Assembly: GCA_010092775.1 (NCBI GenBank)
Contig: JAADYZ010000203.1
Coordinates: 1 to 9,427, forward strand
Source of the DNA: Chloroflexota bacterium
GTDB taxonomy: Bacteria > Chloroflexota > Anaerolineae > Aggregatilineales > UBA3940
Direction of reading: 5' to 3'
DNA length: 9,427 nucleotides
Below, in pieces: positions 5,787-9,427 of the stretch; position 1 is the first letter of the stretch, and each line of letters opens with the position of its first letter. A program made the translations under genes and the position numbers. The notes beneath the pieces are model-generated. The model had not been told where the DNA came from. It did not search any database and worked only from the letters and a program-made list of their open reading frames with translations.

Positions 5787-7034
5787 ATGCGCCTGCCTTC
5801 GATCTGGCCAAGTCTCGCTGCCCTGCTGCTGGTTGCCTGTGTATCGACGGCTGAGCCGAGCGCCACATCCGTCGGCGTGACACCACCCCCACCGGATGCC
5901 GAATCGGCCACTCCCGTTGTCGCAGAGACTAGCCCGCCAACAAGCGAGCCGACCGATACCATTCAAGCGACGGTCGAGCCCACAGCAACGCAAGAGCTTT
6001 TGCTGCTTGGGCCAGACGAGTATTCTGAAGGAATCAACCCCCTCACGGGCTTGCCTTTTCAGAATCCTGAAGCCGCTGAACGCCGCCCAGTCGTGGTCAA
6101 AGTGAGCAACGAGTCGGTTGAGGTTCGGCCCTTGAGTGGCTATTCCTTTGCCGAGCACCTATGGCTCTATCAGATGGAGGGCTGGGGGCAGACACGATTC
6201 TCTGCGGTCTTCCTGGATGACCTGCCCGAGATGGTGGGATCTGTGCGCAGTGTGCGCCCAATCGATACAGACCTGTTGATCCCGATGTATGACGGCCTCT
6301 TCGTCTATTCTGGGGCGAGCATTGGGATGAGCTTCTATTTCCAGAGTGAGACACCCTACTGGGACCGTGCATTCCGCGAACTGCCCGATCGAGATCACCT
6401 GGTAAGGCTCGAAGACGTCCCGCGCGAGGGTGTAGCACGCTACCATCGCTTGTTTGCCTTCCCAGAAAAGGTACTAGAGTTCGCCCAAGAACGCGGCAAT
6501 TACGAGCGTGAGGCCCCTCTACGCGGCCTCGCCTTTGATGAAACCCCACCGCCCGGCGGGAGTGAGACCAGTGAGGTGACAGTCCTCTACGAGAGCTTCT
6601 TCGGCGGGCGCTTCCGTTTCGAATTTGACGAAACAAGTGGAGAATGGCTCTTTTACTACATGGATCGCAAGGAGCGCGATCCGGTCGAAATGCCGGAGAT
6701 CGACTATTTGACTGGTGAGCAGCTTAGCTTCGACAACATTGTCATTCTATATGCAGAGCACAATTTCACCTCGTGGGTGGAAGATGCTGACAGCGGGGTT
6801 CCTGCCATTGATATTGACTTCATGGGCGAGGGCGGGGGCTATCTCCTGCGCGATGGCCAGGTCTACGACATCACTTGGGAGCATGACGAAGGGACCCTAG
6901 GACAGTTTATTGCCCTGTTTGATGGCAATGGGGATGTAATCCCGCTGCGCCCAGGCCAAACGATCTTTGTCACATCAATTACCCCTGACCAGAACGTCTA
7001 CGGGCAATACGCCGCCACCATCACGTTTGAGTGA
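5787..7034 (+). CDS. DUF3048 (YerB-like) lipoprotein
   Basis: The 415-residue protein has a lipoprotein signal peptide with lipobox LLVAC (cysteine 18). A Thr/Pro/Glu/Ser-rich linker of about 50-60 residues follows and would hold the domain away from the membrane. The DUF3048 N-terminal domain spans about 82-220 with its typical opening INPLTGLP, RRPVVVKVSN, VRPLSGYSFAEHLW, EGWGQTRFSAVF and VGSVRSVRPID. A C-terminal DUF3048 domain lies at about 265-412 (VTVLYESFFGGRFRFEFDE through DNIVILYAEHNF and VYDITWEH). The family includes Bacillus YerB and is widespread in Firmicutes and Chloroflexota. It is extracytoplasmic and its function is unknown to me. The start is chosen because the signal peptide begins here. 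The ribosome binding site is weak (AGAAAG, 8 nt away). It converges with the YceI lipoprotein gene across a terminator. Confidence 0.9.
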   Translation: MRLPSIWPSLAALLLVACVSTAEPSATSVGVTPPPPDAESATPVVAETSPPTSEPTDTIQATVEPTATQELLLLGPDEYSEGINPLTGLPFQNPEAAERRPVVVKVSNESVEVRPLSGYSFAEHLWLYQMEGWGQTRFSAVFLDDLPEMVGSVRSVRPIDTDLLIPMYDGLFVYSGASIGMSFYFQSETPYWDRAFRELPDRDHLVRLEDVPREGVARYHRLFAFPEKVLEFAQERGNYEREAPLRGLAFDETPPPGGSETSEVTVLYESFFGGRFRFEFDETSGEWLFYYMDRKERDPVEMPEIDYLTGEQLSFDNIVILYAEHNFTSWVEDADSGVPAIDIDFMGEGGGYLLRDGQVYDITWEHDEGTLGQFIALFDGNGDVIPLRPGQTIFVTSITPDQNVYGQYAATITFE

Positions 7035-7043
7035 ACTAAACCA

Positions 7044-7077
7044 AGCGGGCGCTCCAAACAGAGCACCCGCTCTTTGT
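7044..7077. terminator. Terminator between the convergent DUF3048 and YceI genes
   Basis: AGCGGGCGCTC (7044-7054) pairs with GAGCACCCGCT (7061-7071): six pairs, one C/A mismatch and four pairs around a 6-nt loop. On the plus strand it is followed by CTTTGTT, a modest T-run. On the minus strand the flanking TTGGTTT is weaker. It lies 10 bp after the DUF3048 stop region and just beyond the end of the YceI gene, so it probably serves the plus strand mainly and perhaps both. Confidence 0.7.
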
Positions 7078-7081
7078 TAGC

Positions 7082-7795
7082 CTAGGGGGCAGCGACGAAG
7101 GCGAATTCGAGGATCACATCATCCTCAACAGAGGCCACAAAGGGCACCGAAGGAATCGTGATCCCATAGTCGGCGTAGAGAATGGTTGTTGCGGCGAGAC
7201 CCTCAATCTGGCTCTCATTCACCGGGGTAACCGTCCCTTCAAAGGTAACCGTTTGTGTCACATCTTTGATGGTCAAGTCGCCTGTAATGCTGATTGGGTA
7301 CTCGGTACCAAACTCAATCGCCTCGGGCAATCCATCGAAGCTTGTCGGCGCAAAAACGATTTCGGGGAACTGGCCAGTCTGAAGGATAAACTGACGCAGC
7401 GCACGGTTACGGCCATCAGCGTCGGTCATCAAGGTGTCGGCGTTGATTGTAATGGGCCCAAGGCTTGATGTGCTTGGGTTCTCGAAATCGACTGTGATTT
7501 CGCCGCTGACTTCATTGGTTATTCCAACGACGGTCACATCCTCGCCGCGCAGGACCTCATCAATGTAAAAGCGTGCTTCAGAGTCAGCGGACACAATCGA
7601 GAAGACAACAGCACTTGAGGCAGCTTCTTCAGCGTCTTCTGCCACAGGCTCTGCTTCTTCAGCTTGTGGTTCTTCAGCGGGGGCCGTATCCTCCTGCGGC
7701 GCGACGGCTTCAGCAGCAGGTTCAGCGGATGGCACAGCACATGCCGCCAAGACTAACGCACTGACAATAAGGATCAGACTGATTTGAATACGCAT
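7082..7795 (-). CDS. YceI-domain lipoprotein
   Basis: The 237-residue protein starts with a lipoprotein signal peptide (lipobox VLAAC, cysteine 19). An Ala/Glu/Pro-rich acidic linker follows at about 20-62 with imperfect repeats of the EEPQAEEAEPVAEDAEE type. The rest (about 64-235) is a YceI-like lipocalin-fold domain: FSIVSADSEARFYIDEVL, then VVGITNEVSGEITVDF, then DADGRNRALRQFI and FPEIVFAPTSF, ending with ITGDLTIKDVTQTVTFEG. YceI proteins are secreted beta-barrels that bind isoprenoid or amphiphilic ligands. The anchored form with a long linker would display the domain at the cell surface. The ligand is unknown. The ATG at 7795 is supported by GAGGAGAG at 7809-7802 with suitable spacing. 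The gene is transcribed alone, with no neighbour suggesting a partner such as a cytochrome b561. Confidence 0.88.
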   Translation of the reverse strand: MRIQISLILIVSALVLAACAVPSAEPAAEAVAPQEDTAPAEEPQAEEAEPVAEDAEEAASSAVVFSIVSADSEARFYIDEVLRGEDVTVVGITNEVSGEITVDFENPSTSSLGPITINADTLMTDADGRNRALRQFILQTGQFPEIVFAPTSFDGLPEAIEFGTEYPISITGDLTIKDVTQTVTFEGTVTPVNESQIEGLAATTILYADYGITIPSVPFVASVEDDVILEFAFVAAP

Positions 7796-7803
7796 AACAT
7801 TCT

Positions 7804-7808
7804 CTCCT
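7804..7808 (-). promoter_or_regulatory. Ribosome binding site of the YceI lipoprotein gene
   Basis: AGGAG on the minus strand lies 8 nt upstream of the ATG at 7795. It favours that start over an out-of-frame ATG at 7800, which is only 3 nt from it. Confidence 0.7.
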
Positions 7809-7931
7809 CACAATGAGACAGTTGAGAGCCGTCGCTCACCGGAGCAGCAGGCGGCCTATCAGAAGATAGCGAGCACTTGTGAAGAGTGTCTGTAGATGCG
7901 CGATAAAGCCTGTTTAGATCACGCTGATTCC

Positions 7932-8579
7932 TTAGTGTGGGGTCAATCCAGCGCGTTGGGCCAACAGAGCAGCTTGCGTTCGGTCGCGCACATCGAGCTT
8001 CGCCAAGATGATGCTGACGTAATTGCGGACGGTGCCCTCAGTCAGCGCAAGCTGATCCGCAATATCGGCGTTGCTAAGCCCTGCGCTAAGGTGACGCAGC
8101 ACATCCAGCTCGCGTTCGCTCAGTGTATCGAGCTGTGGCAGCTCGCTTGGTGGGTTGGTCTGGGCAATCCGATCAAAAAGCTTGCCCGCTACATCACTAT
8201 CCACATGGGTTTTCCCGGCGGCTGTGCCCTCAATCGCCTCGATCAATCCCTCTCGCGGCGTATCCTTCAGCAGATAGCCCGATGCCCCTGCCCGGATGGC
8301 CTCGAAGACCCAATCATCGGCGTTATAAGTCGTCAGCACCAACACCTTGACCTCTGGGAACTGCTCATGGATGGCATGTGTGGCTTGAACGCCATTCATC
8401 ACTGGCATCTTCAAGTCCATTACGACCACATCAGGCTCAACCTTAGGGATCAATTCCAGCACTTCTGCACCGTTGTGGGCTACACCGACCACCTCAATGG
8501 ACGGCGCGGTCTTCAGAATACCGCGCAGCCCCTCCAGCACGATCATCTGATCATCCGCCAATACGACACGTATGCTCAT
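7932..8579 (-). CDS. NarL/LuxR-family DNA-binding response regulator
   Basis: The 215-residue protein has the usual NarL/FixJ two-domain layout. The receiver domain spans about 3-120 with acidic pair D9-D10, phospho-acceptor D55 in VMDLKMPVMNG, switch T83 in LVLTTYNADD and K105 in YLLKDTP. The C-terminal LuxR helix-turn-helix lies at about 148-212: LSERELDVLRHLSAGLSNAD, then the recognition helix in TEGTVRNYVSIILAKL. It would be phosphorylated by the HisKA_3 kinase encoded just upstream, which it overlaps by 4 bp (ATGA at 8579-8576), and would dimerise to bind DNA. This arrangement resembles LiaSR, DesKR and VraSR systems, which often answer envelope or membrane stress. That parallel is by family only. 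No separate promoter is expected. Confidence 0.95.
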   Translation of the reverse strand: MSIRVVLADDQMIVLEGLRGILKTAPSIEVVGVAHNGAEVLELIPKVEPDVVVMDLKMPVMNGVQATHAIHEQFPEVKVLVLTTYNADDWVFEAIRAGASGYLLKDTPREGLIEAIEGTAAGKTHVDSDVAGKLFDRIAQTNPPSELPQLDTLSERELDVLRHLSAGLSNADIADQLALTEGTVRNYVSIILAKLDVRDRTQAALLAQRAGLTPH

Positions 8580-9427
8580 GCGCGCCTCACTCTCAACCGC
8601 ACGGAGGTTCCTTCACCTTGATCACTGCTGATCTCCAGCTTCCCACCAATCATGGCCGCCCGCTCATGCATACCCTTTAAGCCAAAGTGCCCGCTCGGCA
8701 TTGTCATTTGCGGATCAAAGCCACGTCCGTCGTCTTTGACCGTCAGATCAAGCATACCTTCTGCTTCATGGAACGACACGTCAATTGAGCGGGCCATCGC
8801 ATGGCGTTCCACGTTGGCAAGAATCTCATCTGCGATGCGATAGAAGCCCTGCTCAATATAGGGACTTAGCCCAACAATCTGTTGCTCGTCCACGTCCAAC
8901 GTCAGATCAAGACCCGCCCGAGTGGCCGTCGTCTCCGCTAATTGTCGGATGGCCAGAGTCAACCCCAAGTCTTCCAGTGGGCTGGCTCGCAAATCCTGGA
9001 TTGCCCGACGCGTTTCCTTGAGGCCCTGACGCGTGGTCGCTAGCGATTGGTCCAGCATGGCGCGGGCTTCCTCCGGCGATTCATCCCAGAGGGCGCGCGC
9101 CGCCTCCAATTGGACCGCGACTGCCGTCAGCGAATGGGCCAAGGTATCGTGGAGATCGCGGGCCATGCGGTTTCGTTCATGGCTAATCGTCAATTGCTGG
9201 AGCATGGTAGCTTGTTGGGCCAGTTGAATATTCATCTCGGCTAACTCCGTCCGCTGTTTGCGCTGATCACTCACCAGACGTGAGAGAATCCCGCCGATAA
9301 TCAAATAAAGAATGACTTGTAGAAAGGTGAACCCTACAATCTGACCGGGCGTCGGCCCACCGATTGACCGGAGCGAGAGAAGCAGAATCGACTGAAGGGA
9401 CCCGGTTGCAATGGTAAAGAGAATGAC
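8576..9427 (-). CDS. HisKA_3-family sensor histidine kinase (N-terminus cut by right edge)
   Basis: The reading frame is open to the right edge, giving 283 visible codons. A TTG at 9304 is not a believable start, because the 41 codons before it are in frame and encode membrane segments (for example LQSILLLSL and GFTFLQVILYLIIGGIL). After the last helix comes a coiled-coil-like stretch (QRKQRTELAEMNIQLAQQAT). The H-box ARDLHDTLAHSL follows, with the phosphorylated His codon at 9151-9149, and then a four-helix dimerisation region. The HATPase_c domain shows the N-box EILANVERHA, G1 DDGRGFD and G2 FGLKGMHERAAMIGG, and ends GTSVRLRVRRA. This is the NarX/DesK/LiaS class: a multi-pass membrane sensor that phosphorylates the regulator encoded next to it. 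No separate sensor domain is visible, and the missing N-terminus probably holds more membrane helices. Confidence 0.93.
   Translation of the reverse strand, partial: VILFTIATGSLQSILLLSLRSIGGPTPGQIVGFTFLQVILYLIIGGILSRLVSDQRKQRTELAEMNIQLAQQATMLQQLTISHERNRMARDLHDTLAHSLTAVAVQLEAARALWDESPEEARAMLDQSLATTRQGLKETRRAIQDLRASPLEDLGLTLAIRQLAETTATRAGLDLTLDVDEQQIVGLSPYIEQGFYRIADEILANVERHAMARSIDVSFHEAEGMLDLTVKDDGRGFDPQMTMPSGHFGLKGMHERAAMIGGKLEISSDQGEGTSVRLRVRRA

Noticed and set aside
5573..5962. Minus-strand 129-codon frame over the start of the DUF3048 gene
   Set aside because: It reads through the low-complexity linker region in antisense (Gly/Ser/Ala-rich) and has no supporting signals. The signal peptide and lipobox on the plus strand are far stronger evidence.
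6097..6636. Minus-strand 179-codon frame within the DUF3048 gene
   Set aside because: It is an Arg/Ser/Pro-rich shadow of a confidently identified gene in the opposite frame.
7573..7735. Repetitive-looking GCTTCTTCAGC-type sequence
   Set aside because: It is the coding sequence of the Ala/Glu/Pro linker of the YceI lipoprotein, not an independent DNA repeat or CRISPR array; unit lengths are irregular.
7856..7869. Inverted repeat CTATC-AGAA-GATAG upstream of the YceI gene
   Set aside because: A 5-bp stem is common by chance, no T-run follows on either strand, and its spacing to any promoter is unclear.
7896..8621. Plus-strand 241-codon frame opposite the NarL-type regulator
   Set aside because: It is antisense to a clear response regulator, covers it completely, has no ribosome binding site I can see, and its His/Gln/Leu-rich composition is what the reverse of that gene would give.

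Overview
The window looks like an ordinary chromosomal segment of moderately GC-rich bacterial DNA. Chloroflexota is my best guess for the source. The reasons are a DUF3048 lipoprotein with a Thr/Pro/Glu-rich linker, a lipoprotein-anchored YceI domain, a HisKA_3/NarL-type two-component pair and GTG/TTG starts. This rests on family distribution, not on a search. There are no insertion sequences, integrases, CRISPR arrays, rRNA genes or phage genes.

Layout from left to right. (1) 1-899, minus strand: an OmpR/PhoB-type response regulator, followed 2 bp downstream by the N-terminus of its sensor histidine kinase, which runs off the left edge. (2) 900-1191: divergent intergenic region. (3) 1192-2385, plus strand: a 12-TM-type MFS transporter. 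(4) 2394-2663: a hairpin, then two divergently transcribed tRNA genes, Lys(CTT) on minus and Ala(CGC) on plus. Back-to-back sigma-70-like promoters drive them, and their -35 boxes lie only 7 bp apart. (5) 2664-2998: a gene-poor stretch with a 32-codon small ORF that has a good Shine-Dalgarno sequence, and a likely promoter for the next operon. (6) 2999-4980, plus strand: two ATP-grasp ligases with a 4-bp ATGA overlap, one RimK-like and one GshB-like, closed by an intrinsic terminator. (7) 5142-5576, plus strand: a small four-helix membrane protein of unknown function. (8) 5787-7034, plus strand: a DUF3048 lipoprotein. It converges on a YceI-domain lipoprotein (7082-7795, minus) across a hairpin terminator. 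(9) 7932-9427, minus strand: a NarL/LuxR-type response regulator and its HisKA_3 sensor kinase. They overlap by 4 bp, and the kinase is cut by the right edge.

How the genes fit together: two unrelated two-component systems flank the window, and each pair is clearly co-translated. The metabolic centre is the ATP-grasp pair, which probably builds or modifies a peptide-like molecule by successive ATP-dependent amide bond formation. No gamma-glutamylcysteine ligase, LysW-type carrier or ribosomal protein S6 gene is in view, so the substrate cannot be named. The GshB-like partner departs from my recollection of canonical GshB near its C-terminus. This operon, together with the small ORF upstream of it, is the part most worth a second look. 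The rest is conventional.
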